Shown here: one piece after another, positions 36,670-45,719 of the stretch
Position numbering within the stretch: position 1 is the stretch's first letter
How the letters are laid out: the number at the start of each line of letters is the position of its first letter
Source of the DNA: Cryobacterium zongtaii
GTDB lineage: Bacteria; Actinomycetota; Actinomycetes; Actinomycetales; Microbacteriaceae
Direction of reading: 5' to 3'
Assembly (NCBI RefSeq): GCF_002909375.1
Contig: NZ_PPXD01000007.1
Coordinates: forward strand, 1 to 64,000
Length of the DNA stretch: 64,000 nt
Translations under genes and position numbers: made by a program
The notes under the pieces: model-generated
Databases searched by the model: none
Told to the model about the DNA's origin: nothing
What the model saw: only the letters and a program-made list of their open reading frames with translations

Positions 36670-39396
36670 TTAGCTCTCGCCACCGGCCGAGCCGGTGTTG
36701 CCGGCCAGGACATCGTGCAGGCGGTACTTGTCGATCGCCTGCTGGATGAGGCTGCGGTCGATTTCGCCGCTGTTGGCGAGCTGCTGCAGCGTGCGGACCA
36801 CCATGGACGGGCCGTCGATCTTGAAGAACCGGCGAGCCGCGGGGCGGGTGTCGGAGAACCCGAAGTCGTCGGCACCCAGGGTGGCGAAGTCGCCGGGGAT
36901 GAACTGGCGGATCTGATCCGGCACGGCGTGCATGAAGTCGGACACCGCCACGAACGGACCGGCCGTGTTGGCGAGCTTGTCCGTCACGTACGCGGTGCGC
37001 GGCTCCTCGTTCGGGAAGAGGAAGTTGTGCTCCTCCGCCGCGAGGCCGTCCCGGCGCAGTTCCGACCAGGACGTGACCGACCAGACATCGGCGGACACCC
37101 CCCAGTCCTCGGCGAGCAGGGTCTGCGCTTCGAGCGCCCACGGCACCGCAACGCCGGAGGCCAGCAGCTGGGCCTTCGGGCCGGCCACGGTGGACTCCGA
37201 CACGCGGTGGATGCCGCGGATGATCCCTTCGACGTCGACATCGGCCGGCTCGACGGGCTGCACTTGCGGCTCGTTGTACACGGTGATGTAGTACATGACG
37301 TTCGGGTCGGTGTGGGTGCCGCCGTACATCCGCTCGAGGCCGGACCGGACGATGTGCCCGATCTCGTACCCGAAGGCGGGGTCGTACGACACGACGGCCG
37401 GGTTGGTCGACGCGAGCAACGGCGAGTGGCCGTCGGCGTGCTGCAGGCCTTCACCGGTGAGGGTGGTCCGGCCGGCGGTGGCGCCGATCATGAAGCCGCG
37501 GGCCATCTGGTCGCCGGCGGCCCACATGGCGTCGCCGGTGCGCTGGAAGCCGAACATCGAGTAGAACACGTACACCGGGATGAGCGGCTCACCCTGGGTG
37601 GCGTACGACGTTCCGACGTTCGTGAAGGCGGCGAGGGCGCCGGCCTCGTTGATGCCGACGTGGATGATCTGGCCCTGCGGGCTTTCCTTGTAGGCCAGCA
37701 GCTGCGCGTGGTCCACCGACGTGTAGTGCTGACCGTTGGGGTTGTAGATCTTCGCGTTCGGGAAGAACGCGTCGATGCCGAAGGTGCGAGCCTCGTCGGG
37801 GATGATCGGCACGATGCGGTGGCCGAAGTCCTTCGAGCGCAGCAGTTCCTTGAGCAGCCGGACGAACGCCATGGTGGTGGCGATCTCCTGGGTGCCGGAG
37901 CCCTTCTTGGTCACGGCGTAGGTCGAGTCGTCCGGCAGGTTCACCTGGGTGTACTTGCTGCGACGCTCGGGCAGGTAGCCGCCGAGCGCGCGGCGGCGCT
38001 CGTGCATGTACTGGATCGCCTCGTCGTTCTCACCGGGGGTGTAGTACGGCGGCTGGTACGGGTTGGCCTCGAGCTGCGCATCCGTGATCGGTACGTGCAT
38101 GCTGTCGCGGAAGGTCTTGAGGTTGTCCAGCGTCATCTTCTTCATCTGGTGGGTCGCGTTGCGCCCCTCGAAGCTCGGGCCCAGGCCGTAGCCCTTGACC
38201 GTCTTCGCCAGGATGACCGTCGGCTGGCCCTTGTGCTCCGATGCGGCCTTGAACGCGGCGTAGACCTTACGGTAGTCGTGGCCACCGCGCTTGAGGTTCC
38301 AGACCTCGTCGTCGGTGTACCCCTCGACGAGCTTGAGCGCGCGCGGGTCGCGGCCGAAGAAGTTCTCGCGCACGTAGGCGCCACTCTCGGCCTTGTAGGT
38401 CTGGTAGTCACCGTCGGTGGTGACGTTCATCAGGTTCAGCAGGGCACCGTCGGTGTCGCGGGAGAGCAGGTCGTCCCACTCGCGGCCCCACACCACCTTG
38501 ATGACGTTCCAGCCGGCGCCGCGGAAGAAGCTCTCCAGCTCCTGGATGATCTTGCCGTTACCGCGCACCGGACCGTCGAGTCGCTGCAGGTTGCAGTTGA
38601 CGATGAAGTTGAGGTTGTCGAGACCCTCATTGGCGGCGACCTGGAGCTGTCCGCGGCTTTCGACCTCGTCCATCTCGCCGTCGCCGAGGAAGGCCCAGAC
38701 CTGCTGGTCGCTGGCGTCCTTGATGCCCCGGTTGGTCAGGTACCGGTTCAACTGCGCCTGGTAGATCGCGTTGATCGGGCCCAGGCCCATCGAGACCGTC
38801 GGGAACTGCCAGAACTCCGGCATCAACCGGGGGTGCGGGTACGACGAGATGCCGTCGGGCGCGTGCGACTTCTCCTGACGGAAACCGTCGAGCTGGTTGG
38901 CGCTCAGACGGCCCTCCAGGAAGGCGCGGGCGTAGGTGCCGGGGGAGGCGTGGCCCTGGATGAAGATCTGGTCTCCACCGCCCGGGTGATCCTGGCCGCG
39001 GAAGAAGTGGTTGAAGCCGGTCTCGTAGAGAGCAGCTGAGGAGGCATACGTCGAGATGTGGCCACCGACCGCGATGCCGGGGCGCTGGGCGCGGTGCACG
39101 AGCACGGCGGCGTTCCAACGGATCCAGGCGCGGTAGCGGCGCTCGATGTCTTCATCGCCGGGGAAGTCGGGCTCGTTCGACGAGGCGATGGTGTTGATGT
39201 AGTCCGTGGTGGGCACCATCGGAACGTTCAGGTGCAATTCTTTGGACCGCTTGAGCAGGCTGAGCATGATCTCGCGGGCCCGGCCGGGGCCGTTGGCCGC
39301 GACCAGCGCGTCGAGGGATTGCGACCATTCGGACGTCTCATCCGGATCGGCGTCCGAGTTGTCCATTGAATACGGGTCTTGGTCGTTGACAGTCAC
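36670..39396 (-). CDS. aceE: Pyruvate dehydrogenase E1 component (homodimeric)
   Basis: A 908-residue thiamine-diphosphate enzyme that decarboxylates pyruvate and acetylates the lipoyl E2. The length and order match the homodimeric AceE type: [13 protein letters not shown] and [23 protein letters not shown] near the N-terminus, ThDP/Mg motif [15 protein letters not shown], and the transketolase-like central domain [27 protein letters not shown] precedes its GTG start. It supplies acetyl-CoA for the fab genes downstream; the matching E2/E3-type genes are at the far end of the window. Confidence 0.96.
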   Translation of the reverse strand: MTVNDQDPYSMDNSDADPDETSEWSQSLDALVAANGPGRAREIMLSLLKRSKELHLNVPMVPTTDYINTIASSNEPDFPGDEDIERRYRAWIRWNAAVLVHRAQRPGIAVGGHISTYASSAALYETGFNHFFRGQDHPGGGDQIFIQGHASPGTYARAFLEGRLSANQLDGFRQEKSHAPDGISSYPHPRLMPEFWQFPTVSMGLGPINAIYQAQLNRYLTNRGIKDASDQQVWAFLGDGEMDEVESRGQLQVAANEGLDNLNFIVNCNLQRLDGPVRGNGKIIQELESFFRGAGWNVIKVVWGREWDDLLSRDTDGALLNLMNVTTDGDYQTYKAESGAYVRENFFGRDPRALKLVEGYTDDEVWNLKRGGHDYRKVYAAFKAASEHKGQPTVILAKTVKGYGLGPSFEGRNATHQMKKMTLDNLKTFRDSMHVPITDAQLEANPYQPPYYTPGENDEAIQYMHERRRALGGYLPERRSKYTQVNLPDDSTYAVTKKGSGTQEIATTMAFVRLLKELLRSKDFGHRIVPIIPDEARTFGIDAFFPNAKIYNPNGQHYTSVDHAQLLAYKESPQGQIIHVGINEAGALAAFTNVGTSYATQGEPLIPVYVFYSMFGFQRTGDAMWAAGDQMARGFMIGATAGRTTLTGEGLQHADGHSPLLASTNPAVVSYDPAFGYEIGHIVRSGLERMYGGTHTDPNVMYYITVYNEPQVQPVEPADVDVEGIIRGIHRVSESTVAGPKAQLLASGVAVPWALEAQTLLAEDWGVSADVWSVTSWSELRRDGLAAEEHNFLFPNEEPRTAYVTDKLANTAGPFVAVSDFMHAVPDQIRQFIPGDFATLGADDFGFSDTRPAARRFFKIDGPSMVVRTLQQLANSGEIDRSLIQQAIDKYRLHDVLAGNTGSAGGES

Positions 39397-39557
39397 ACTC
39401 GACCTCTTTCTGTAGGGCAGATCGTGTGGGGGAAGATCATGCCTGGTTAGGCGTGCCGGACAGAACTAGGTCGGGTCACGACCGAAAGGCACCCCGTCAG
39501 CCTAGTGATTCTTACTGGGAAGCGCGTACGGCGGCGCCGCAGTATGCCGGGTCAGTG

Positions 39558-39586
39558 TTGGTGAAGCCTCCTGGGGCGGCTAGGCT
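39558..39586 (+). promoter_or_regulatory. Promoter of the peroxiredoxin gene
   Basis: TTGGTG (39558-39563), 17-nt spacer, TAGGCT (39581-39586). Predicted mRNA starts near 39593, giving a 45-nt leader with GGAAAGGA before ATG 39638. The remaining aceE-peroxiredoxin gap (39397-39557) holds no gene; AGCCTA at 39499-39504 is a possible -10 for aceE on the minus strand. Confidence 0.55.
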
Positions 39587-39637
39587 TGCCCCCCGTATTC
39601 AGCCATCGTCCCCCGATGGCCGGAAAGGACACGCACC

Positions 39638-40105
39638 ATGGCGCTGGAGAATGACACCCAGGCACCCGACTTCGAGCTCGTCAGCCAGTACGGCGAGCGA
39701 ATCCAGCTCAGCCGGTACCGGGGTGAGAAGTCCGTGGCGCTGGTGTTCTTCCCCCTGGCCTTCTCCGGAATCTGCAGCGGCGAACTCTGCGAGCTGCGCG
39801 ACAACCTCGCGCTCTTCGCCGACAACAGCGTCGAGCTGATCGGCATCTCCGTGGACTCCCGGCACACCCTGCGGGCCTGGGGAGACCAGGAGGGCTACGG
39901 GTTCACCCTGCTCGCCGACTTCTGGCCGCACGGCGCCGTCGCCAAGGAGTACGGGGTCTTCCTCGAAGACAAGGGCTTCGCCAACCGGGCGACCTTCCTG
40001 ATCGATCCGGACGGCATCATCCGGGCGAGTTTCATCACCGCTCCGGGGGAGGCCCGCTCGCTCGCGGCGTATCGGGCAGCCCTCGACGAGCTGCAGCCGG
40101 CCTAG
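39638..40105 (+). CDS. Peroxiredoxin, AhpE-like
   Basis: A 155-residue thiol peroxidase. The peroxidatic Cys46 lies in FFPLAFSGICSGELCELRD, where AhpE proteins have PLAFTGIC. A second Cys (Cys51) sits 5 residues later, as in some BCP/1-Cys enzymes; it could act as resolving Cys. The thioredoxin-fold end NRATFLIDPDGIIRASF is normal. Cytoplasmic, no signal peptide. Its promoter is adjacent; tRNA-Val follows. Confidence 0.92.
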   Translation: MALENDTQAPDFELVSQYGERIQLSRYRGEKSVALVFFPLAFSGICSGELCELRDNLALFADNSVELIGISVDSRHTLRAWGDQEGYGFTLLADFWPHGAVAKEYGVFLEDKGFANRATFLIDPDGIIRASFITAPGEARSLAAYRAALDELQPA

Positions 40106-40168
40106 TTTTCCTCCCGGCCGGAATGTCGCTAAGCTCGTGCCATCCTGTTATCCGAAAATCTTCGGTCG

Positions 40169-40241
40169 GGGCCTTTAGCTCAGTTGGTAGAGCGCCACGT
40201 TTACACCGTGGATGTCATCGGTTCGAGCCCGGTAGGGCCCA
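40169..40241 (+). tRNA. tRNA-Val(TAC)
   Basis: A 73-nt cloverleaf. GGGCCTT pairs with AGGGCCC, the anticodon stem CCACG/CGTGG encloses TTTACAC with anticodon TAC, and the T-arm contains GGTTCGAGCCC. CCA is not encoded in full. Confidence 0.95.
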
Positions 40242-40274
40242 CACACTTCTGATCATCGGTAGCCACGCGTCATT

Positions 40275-40280
40275 TATGAT
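40275..40280 (+). promoter_or_regulatory. -10 hexamer TATGAT, leaderless start of the GAF-ANTAR gene
   Basis: TATGAT differs at one base from the TATAAT consensus and ends 6 nt before ATG 40287. No ribosome-binding site between. Confidence 0.5.
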
Positions 40281-40286
40281 GGGGTG

Positions 40287-40997
40287 ATGGCGACACAGAC
40301 ACGCGAGGGCCAACTCGTCGAGGCCTTCGTGACTCTCGCCGACACTCTGGTGGTCGGCTACGATCTCGTCGATCTCTTGCACACCCTCGTCACCCAGTGC
40401 GTGCCGCTCTTCGACGCCTCGGCCGCGGGCATCATCCTCACCGACGATGAGGAGTTCGAGGTCGTCGCTTCCACCAACGAGCGCAGCCGCCTCATCGAGA
40501 TCCTCCAGCTGCGCAGCGGTTCCGGTCCGTGCGTGGAAAGTGTCATCACCGGGCACGCCGTCTCCGTTCCCGACATCGAGGCCTCCGGTCCGAAGTGGCC
40601 CCGATTCCGTGCCGGCGCCGTCGAGCAAGGCTTCAGGTCGATGTTCTCGGTGCCGATGCGCTTGCGGACGACCACGATCGGGTCGCTGAACCTGTTCTGG
40701 GACCGCACCGGTGGGCTGCCGGGTTCCGACGCGCCGACGGTGCAGGCCCTCGCCGACGTGGCCACGATCGGGATCCTCCAGGAACGAGCGTTGCGGGAAA
40801 GTGATGTCGCCCGGCAGCAGTTGCAGTACGCGTTGAGCAGCCGAGTCGTGATCGAACAGGCCAAGGGCGTCGTGGCCTACACCCGGAGCGCCACCATGGA
40901 CGAGGCCTTCGCTCTGATGCGCCAGCACGCGCGGTCGAACGGGCTGCCGCTGGCCGAGGTGGCCGCGCAGATTGTCAGCGGAGACCTCGCGCTTTAG
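40287..40997 (+). CDS. GAF and ANTAR domain protein
   Basis: A 236-residue cytoplasmic regulator. Residues 20-165 form a GAF sensor domain; the C-terminal 55 residues are an ANTAR RNA-binding domain (VIEQAKGVVAYTRSATMDEAFALMRQHARSNG). ANTAR proteins bind paired RNA hairpins in nascent mRNA and prevent termination, here under control of whatever the GAF domain senses. There is no kinase partner next to it. ATG 40287 is preferred; GTG 40284 overlaps it. Target RNAs are not identifiable in the window. Confidence 0.88.
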   Translation: MATQTREGQLVEAFVTLADTLVVGYDLVDLLHTLVTQCVPLFDASAAGIILTDDEEFEVVASTNERSRLIEILQLRSGSGPCVESVITGHAVSVPDIEASGPKWPRFRAGAVEQGFRSMFSVPMRLRTTTIGSLNLFWDRTGGLPGSDAPTVQALADVATIGILQERALRESDVARQQLQYALSSRVVIEQAKGVVAYTRSATMDEAFALMRQHARSNGLPLAEVAAQIVSGDLAL

Positions 40998-41076
40998 TCC
41001 GCACGGACGTAGTATTTGCCTATAGCCCCAGACCCTGGCTGCACGTGTCTTTTTCCGTGACAAGCAGGGAAGCATC

Positions 41077-41415
41077 ATGAAACGCATTTTTCATCCGGGT
41101 GGCTCGATAGTCACCGGTACCGCACTGGCTGACGCTGTGATGCTCTATGCCGAAGCGCTGAGCAACCGTCGGGAAACCGATGTCGTCGACATCCCGGTGA
41201 TAACCGCTGACGGCAGTCACGGTCGGGCGCAGTTCCTGATCGGGTCGTCCAGCCAACTGGTCTGCGTGACCAGCACCGAAAGCGACTGGGAACTGACCGA
41301 GATCGCGACGACCCAAGCGCTGCAGGACAAGGTGCGGGTGGGTACGATGGCCGCGTCGCTGGCGTGGGCGGGCGCGCCGCAGGGGTCGCCACAGTTCGAC
41401 GAATTCGACTACTGA
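41077..41415 (+). CDS. Hypothetical protein (112 aa)
   Basis: No recognised domain. A good AGGGAAG site precedes ATG 41077 and codon use is normal, so it is a real gene. The N-terminus looks like VTGTALADAVMLYAEALSNRRETDVVDIPVI, followed by a likely beta-rich region (GRAQFLIGSSSQLVCVTS) and an acidic end (SPQFDEFDY). The size and the ATP-free, all-soluble appearance suggest a small cytoplasmic protein. It is located between the GAF-ANTAR gene and the universal stress genes. Confidence 0.65.
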   Translation: MKRIFHPGGSIVTGTALADAVMLYAEALSNRRETDVVDIPVITADGSHGRAQFLIGSSSQLVCVTSTESDWELTEIATTQALQDKVRVGTMAASLAWAGAPQGSPQFDEFDY

Positions 41416-41464
41416 CCGCGCCCGGCAGCAGGACCGTGCGGGAAAGCAGCGGGTTCGGATGCCC

Positions 41465-42346
41465 TCAGGCGCTGGCCGACGATGCGAGCGACGTCGTGTC
41501 GCTCGTGGTGGGGAGCCCGCGTGCGATGAGAACGGGGACGTTGATGTTCATCAGGACGTCGTGGGTGACCGAACCGATCAGCGTGTTCTCGCCGTGCCGG
41601 GTCGATACTCCCAGGATCAACAGGGCGGCGTCGAAACTGGCGTCGAGGAGGGCCTCGGCCGGGTCCCGGTGCGCGACACGGCGTCGCACCGTGATCCGGG
41701 ACGCCATGGTGGCGGCCTCGGTGGCGGCGTCCTGCAGCATACGCGCGGCCTGCGGGCTACGGTCCTCAACAGGGTCCGAGCGCGACGACTCGGATCGAGG
41801 CGAGCCCGGAGGAGCGTAAACCAGGAGCAGATCCTGGTCGAGTCTGGCCGCCTCCTGCGCGCCCAGCCGCACCGCGGACAGGGCGCCGTCGGTGCCGTCA
41901 ACGCCGACGACGACGTCGTGGCGGGAATCGAGAGTCGTGTCTGGCACGATGGCCACCGAGCAGCGCGCCGCAGAGGCGATCTGCACGCTCCGCGAGCCGA
42001 GCACCCGGCCGCGCAGGAAGCCGGTCTTGTGGGTGCCGACGATCAGAAGGTCCTCGGGGCTGGGCAGTGTGGCGAGCGCCCACGCCGTGCCGCCGTGCAC
42101 GATCCGCGTTGTCAGGGTCACCCCGGAGTGCAGCGCTGTGACCCGGGCGGACTCCTCGATCAGAAGATCTTTGGCCTGACGCTCCGCATCGGCGGCAGCG
42201 TCCCGGCCGACCAGACCCCATTCGTCGTCGACCGTGTTGACGAGTACGACGTCGGCGTTCCGCTCTGCGGCGCGGCGGACCCCCCAGCGCAACGCGGCTC
42301 GGCTCGGGCCGGAACCGTCGACACCGATGTAGTAGGTGGCGCTCAT
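41465..42346 (-). CDS. Universal stress protein, tandem UspA domains
   Basis: A 293-residue protein with two UspA domains. Domain 1 starts YYIGVDGSGPSRAALRW and has the ATP loop GTHKTGFLRGRVLGSRS; domain 2 starts DVVVGVDGTDGALSAVR and ends GVSTRHGENTLIGSVTHDV. The nucleotide-binding G-x2-G-x9-G-S/T pattern is degraded in both domains. It overlaps the upstream usp gene by 4 bp, so the two are coupled. In mycobacteria such tandem USPs are part of the hypoxia/DosR response, and a DevS/DevR-like pair is divergent here. Confidence 0.88.
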   Translation of the reverse strand: MSATYYIGVDGSGPSRAALRWGVRRAAERNADVVLVNTVDDEWGLVGRDAAADAERQAKDLLIEESARVTALHSGVTLTTRIVHGGTAWALATLPSPEDLLIVGTHKTGFLRGRVLGSRSVQIASAARCSVAIVPDTTLDSRHDVVVGVDGTDGALSAVRLGAQEAARLDQDLLLVYAPPGSPRSESSRSDPVEDRSPQAARMLQDAATEAATMASRITVRRRVAHRDPAEALLDASFDAALLILGVSTRHGENTLIGSVTHDVLMNINVPVLIARGLPTTSDTTSLASSASA

Positions 42347-43224
42347 TCTGACGCCCCCGATCGCTGCGGCTCGGCGGCGGGCCGGCTGCGCGGCACGACG
42401 ACGACCGGGCAGGGCATGTTCAGGAGCACGTCGTGACTGACGGAGCCGAGAATCAGTCCAGCCACGGCACCGCGGCCGTGTGTTCCCACGACGAGAAGCG
42501 CCGCGTGCCCGGCGGCTTCGACCAGGGCAGGCGCCGCGGCGCCCTGTACCAGGGTCCCGGATGCGTCGACCGCCGGGTGTTGGGCCCTGACCCGTTCGAG
42601 GGCACGGGCCAGGATGTCCTCGTGCGCCTCGATCAGGGCGTCGAACGGCACAGCGGCGCCGTAGTCCACACCGAGAGTCGCCGGGATCGACCAGGCATGC
42701 ACGAGTACGAGCGGTACGGCGCGGCGGGCGGCCTCGGCCGCCGCGACGTCGAGGGGGGCATCCATGGTGCCGTCATCCTCGATGCCGACCACGACCCTGT
42801 CGCCGCCGGCGACCCAGCCGGCCGGAACGACCACGACGGCCGAGTGCGCGTGAGCGGCGAGCCGAAGCGGCAACGTGCCGTGCACGGCGCCGGCCAGCGC
42901 GCTGGTCTTGTTGGTCCCGATCACGAGCAGGTCGGCCGCGGACGAAGCCCGCACCAACTCGTCGACGGGAACTCCACGGCGCACGACACCTGTCGCCTTG
43001 ACCGCGGGGACGTTCTGCGCCACAAAACGGGTGGCCTCGGCCAGGGCACGCTCGTAGACGGGCTGAAAATCATCCTCGGGGCCGCCGACCGGCGACCAGC
43101 CGAGTTCAACGACGGTGGTCAGCTCCAGACTCAGCGGCACGTCCTCGGCCCTGGCCAACGCCCAGTCCAGGGCGGCCCGGCTCGCCGGCCCCCCGTCAAC
43201 GGCTACGATCACTCTCTCAACCAT
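42343..43224 (-). CDS. Universal stress protein, tandem UspA domains
   Basis: A 293-residue tandem UspA protein. Domain 1 begins ERVIVAVDGGPASRAALDWAL; domain 2 begins DRVVVGIEDDGTMDAPLDV and has the intact ATP motif VVGTHGRGAVAGLILGSVSHDVLL. ATG 43224 is chosen since GGAG is 10 nt upstream and the protein then begins at the first beta strand; the frame runs 35 codons further without a start context. It is divergent from a sensor kinase gene, with a DosR-like palindrome between them. Confidence 0.9.
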   Translation of the reverse strand: MVERVIVAVDGGPASRAALDWALARAEDVPLSLELTTVVELGWSPVGGPEDDFQPVYERALAEATRFVAQNVPAVKATGVVRRGVPVDELVRASSAADLLVIGTNKTSALAGAVHGTLPLRLAAHAHSAVVVVPAGWVAGGDRVVVGIEDDGTMDAPLDVAAAEAARRAVPLVLVHAWSIPATLGVDYGAAVPFDALIEAHEDILARALERVRAQHPAVDASGTLVQGAAAPALVEAAGHAALLVVGTHGRGAVAGLILGSVSHDVLLNMPCPVVVVPRSRPAAEPQRSGASE

Positions 43225-43303
43225 GAGCTGATCTCCAGTTCTTCCCGGGGTGCTTCGGGAGATGACACATCTCCAGAATGGGCCGGAGTGCGAATCCGGG
43301 GAA

Positions 43304-43317
43304 GGGCCGAAGGTCCC
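43304..43317. promoter_or_regulatory. DosR/DevR-like palindromic box
   Basis: GGGCC GAAG GTCCC: arms match the DosR core GGGAC-N4-GTCCC except one base. It sits 7 bp before TACACT (43325-43330), i.e. over the expected -35 of the kinase gene, as DosR boxes usually do, and 80 bp upstream of the divergent usp start. Confidence 0.45.
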
Positions 43318-43364
43318 AGTCAGGTACACTTTGGGCTAGCTCCGACCGAAAGGGGACGCATTCC

Positions 43365-45083
43365 GTGACCGTTCCTGAGACCAGGCTTTCGTTTCCCGAC
43401 GGACCGCGGTCCGCTCTTGACCAGGCGCTGTCCGAACTCGTCCTGAACGCCCAGAAGGTGCTCGCCACCCAGGGGCGGCTGCGCAGCCTGCTTCAGGCGA
43501 GCCAGGCCGTCGTCGAAGAACTCGACCTTGCGGCCGTGCTCCGCCGCATCGTGGACGTCGCCGTCGACCTCGTCGGAGCCCGGTACGGCGCGCTGGGTGT
43601 CATCGCACCCAACGGCAATCTGGAGCAATTCATCCACGTCGGCATCCCGGACGAGCTGGCCACGTCGATCGGCCACTTACCGGCCGGGCACGGTTTACTG
43701 GGCGCCCTCATCGACGACCCGCACGCCATCCGCCTGACGCACCTGGGCGAGGATCCCCGATCTTCGGGCTTTCCGGCGCACCACCCGCCGATGGACAGCT
43801 TCCTCGGCGTGCCCGTGCGGGTGCGCGGCGAGGTGTACGGCAACCTCTACCTGTCCAATCAGGTGTCCGGCGCGTTCAGCGAAGAAGACGAGGAACTACT
43901 GACCGCCCTGGCCGCCACGGCGGGCATCGCGATCGACAACGCCCGTCTCTTCGACGAGACCCGCCGCCGGCAGCGCTGGTCGGCGGCATCGGCCGAGATC
44001 AGCGCCGCGCTGCTCTCCGACCGCGCGGATGCCTCCCTCGAACTCCTCGCCGATCGTTTCGCGTCACTGGCCGACGCCGATCTGGTCTGCGTGGTCCTCG
44101 CCGCAGGCGAAAGCACGCTCATCGTCGACACCGCCAGGGGAAAACTCGCCAAGCAAGTGAAGGGACTCGTCATCCCGTCCGCCGGAACCACCGTCGGGCG
44201 GGCCTTCGAAAGCGGTCAGCCGATCCTCACGGCCGACGGCGGTGCCAGCCTCGACCAGCCGGACGCCCAGCTGGTGCTCGGCCCGACAATGGTGATCCCG
44301 CTGCTGGCCTCCGGCCGCACCCACGGTGTCATGACGGTGTCCCGCTCCTCCGGCCGACCCCGTTTCACCACCTCCGACCTCGAGATGGCAGCGGACTTCG
44401 CCGGCCAGGCCAGTGTTGCGCTCGAACTCGCCCGCGGTCGGTCCGCCGGCCAGAAACTGGCGCTGCTGGAAGACCGAAGCCGGATCGCCCGCGATCTGCA
44501 CGACAACGTCATCCAGCGGGTGTTCGCGGCCGGCATCGGGCTGCAGGCCATCAGCGGGTCGGTTGACGACCCTAACGTCCGGGAGCGCATCATCGAGGAG
44601 GTCGTGGCGCTCGACGTGGCGATCGTCGAGATCCGCACGGCCATCTTCGCCCTGACCGCCGAGACCAGCCGCGACCGCGGCTCGATCCGTCACCGTGTGA
44701 TCGACCTGCTCAGTGAGCTCGCGTCGCTCTTCGACCAGACCCCCCGCCTGGTCTTCACCGGCCCGATCGACCTGCTGACCCCGCCGGAGATGTCCGATGA
44801 CATCGCCGCGGTCATCCGGGAGGGGCTGATGAACGTGATCCGTCATGCCGACGCCACCGAAACCGTCGTCAACCTCAGTGTCGCGGACGACCTGGTGGTG
44901 ATCGAGGTGGTCGACAACGGCATCGGCGTCGTGGAATCCGACCGGCGCAGCGGACTGGCCAACCTCTCCGCCAGGGCGCAGCAGTGGGGCGGCGACCTCG
45001 TCCTCGAGAACCGTGCCAGGGGCGGCAGCCGACTGCGCTGGACCGCCCTCATAGAACCTGAACCTGTACGAAAGGAATCGTGA
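43365..45083 (+). CDS. GAF-domain sensor histidine kinase, DevS/DosT-like
   Basis: A 572-residue soluble kinase. Two N-terminal GAF domains (about 35-195 and 210-365; RYGALGVIAPNG and SFLGVPVRVRGEVYGNLYLSN mark the first), then HisKA_3 with His379 in SRIARDLHDNVIQRVF, the N-box VIREGLMNVIRHAD and the G1 box EVVDNGIGV. This is the layout of mycobacterial DevS/DosT, which sense redox or gases via heme in GAF-A; heme binding cannot be judged here. GTG 43365 has AAAGGGGA upstream. It overlaps the regulator gene by up to 4 bp. Confidence 0.9.
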   Translation: MTVPETRLSFPDGPRSALDQALSELVLNAQKVLATQGRLRSLLQASQAVVEELDLAAVLRRIVDVAVDLVGARYGALGVIAPNGNLEQFIHVGIPDELATSIGHLPAGHGLLGALIDDPHAIRLTHLGEDPRSSGFPAHHPPMDSFLGVPVRVRGEVYGNLYLSNQVSGAFSEEDEELLTALAATAGIAIDNARLFDETRRRQRWSAASAEISAALLSDRADASLELLADRFASLADADLVCVVLAAGESTLIVDTARGKLAKQVKGLVIPSAGTTVGRAFESGQPILTADGGASLDQPDAQLVLGPTMVIPLLASGRTHGVMTVSRSSGRPRFTTSDLEMAADFAGQASVALELARGRSAGQKLALLEDRSRIARDLHDNVIQRVFAAGIGLQAISGSVDDPNVRERIIEEVVALDVAIVEIRTAIFALTAETSRDRGSIRHRVIDLLSELASLFDQTPRLVFTGPIDLLTPPEMSDDIAAVIREGLMNVIRHADATETVVNLSVADDLVVIEVVDNGIGVVESDRRSGLANLSARAQQWGGDLVLENRARGGSRLRWTALIEPEPVRKES

Positions 45084-45712
45084 TGATCCGAGTCTTCCTC
45101 GTGGATGACCACGAAGTGGTGCGCCGCGGAATCGCGGACATGATCAACGCAGAGCCCGACCTCGAGGTCGTCGGTGAAGCGTCGACGGCTCGGCAGGCGG
45201 TCGCCAGGGTCGCGGCAACGGTACCCGACGTGGCGGTCCTCGACGTGCGGCTGCCCGACGGCAGCGGTATCGACGTGTGCCGCACCATCCGCTCGGCCAA
45301 CCCCGGGGTGCAGTGCCTCATGCTCACCGCATACGACGACGACGAGGCCAGCTACTCGGCTGTCCTCGCCGGCGCATCTGGCTACGTCCTCAAGGACATC
45401 CGCGGGCAGCACCTGGTCGAGTCCATCCGTCGGGTCGCCCGCGGCGAGTCCCTCGTGCAGAAGGCCGTGACTCGCAAGGTGGTCACCGAGCTCACCGGCA
45501 CCGCCGCGGATTCGCCGGCCTCCAATCTCACGACGAGGGAGCGCCAGGTGCTCGAGCTGATCGCGGAAGGACTGACGAACCGGCAGATCGGTGACCAGCT
45601 CGACCTGGCCGAGAAGACCGTGAAGAACTATGTGTCGGGCCTGCTCGCCAAGCTCGGCATGGCCAGGCGCACCCAGGCAGCCGTGTACGGCGCCGGGTTG
45701 CGCCCGCGGTAG
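45083..45712 (+). CDS. Response regulator, NarL family, DevR/DosR-like
   Basis: A 209-residue regulator: receiver domain with Asp54 in VAVLDVRLPDGSG and Lys in GYVLKDIRG, then the LuxR-type DNA-binding domain LTTRERQVLELIAEGLTNRQIGDQL and EKTVKNYVSGLLAKLGM, very like DevR. ATG 45083 is better spaced from AAAGGAA than GTG 45080; both overlap the kinase stop. It is the presumed partner of the GAF kinase and may act on the palindrome at 43304. Confidence 0.92.
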   Translation: MIRVFLVDDHEVVRRGIADMINAEPDLEVVGEASTARQAVARVAATVPDVAVLDVRLPDGSGIDVCRTIRSANPGVQCLMLTAYDDDEASYSAVLAGASGYVLKDIRGQHLVESIRRVARGESLVQKAVTRKVVTELTGTAADSPASNLTTRERQVLELIAEGLTNRQIGDQLDLAEKTVKNYVSGLLAKLGMARRTQAAVYGAGLRPR

Positions 45713-45719
45713 CCAGCCG

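Noticed and set aside
36640..39039. An 800-codon open frame on the plus strand
   Set aside because: It is opposite aceE, whose protein has full family motifs. The frame is open because of high GC at third positions and encodes low-complexity Val/Asp/Gly/Arg sequence.
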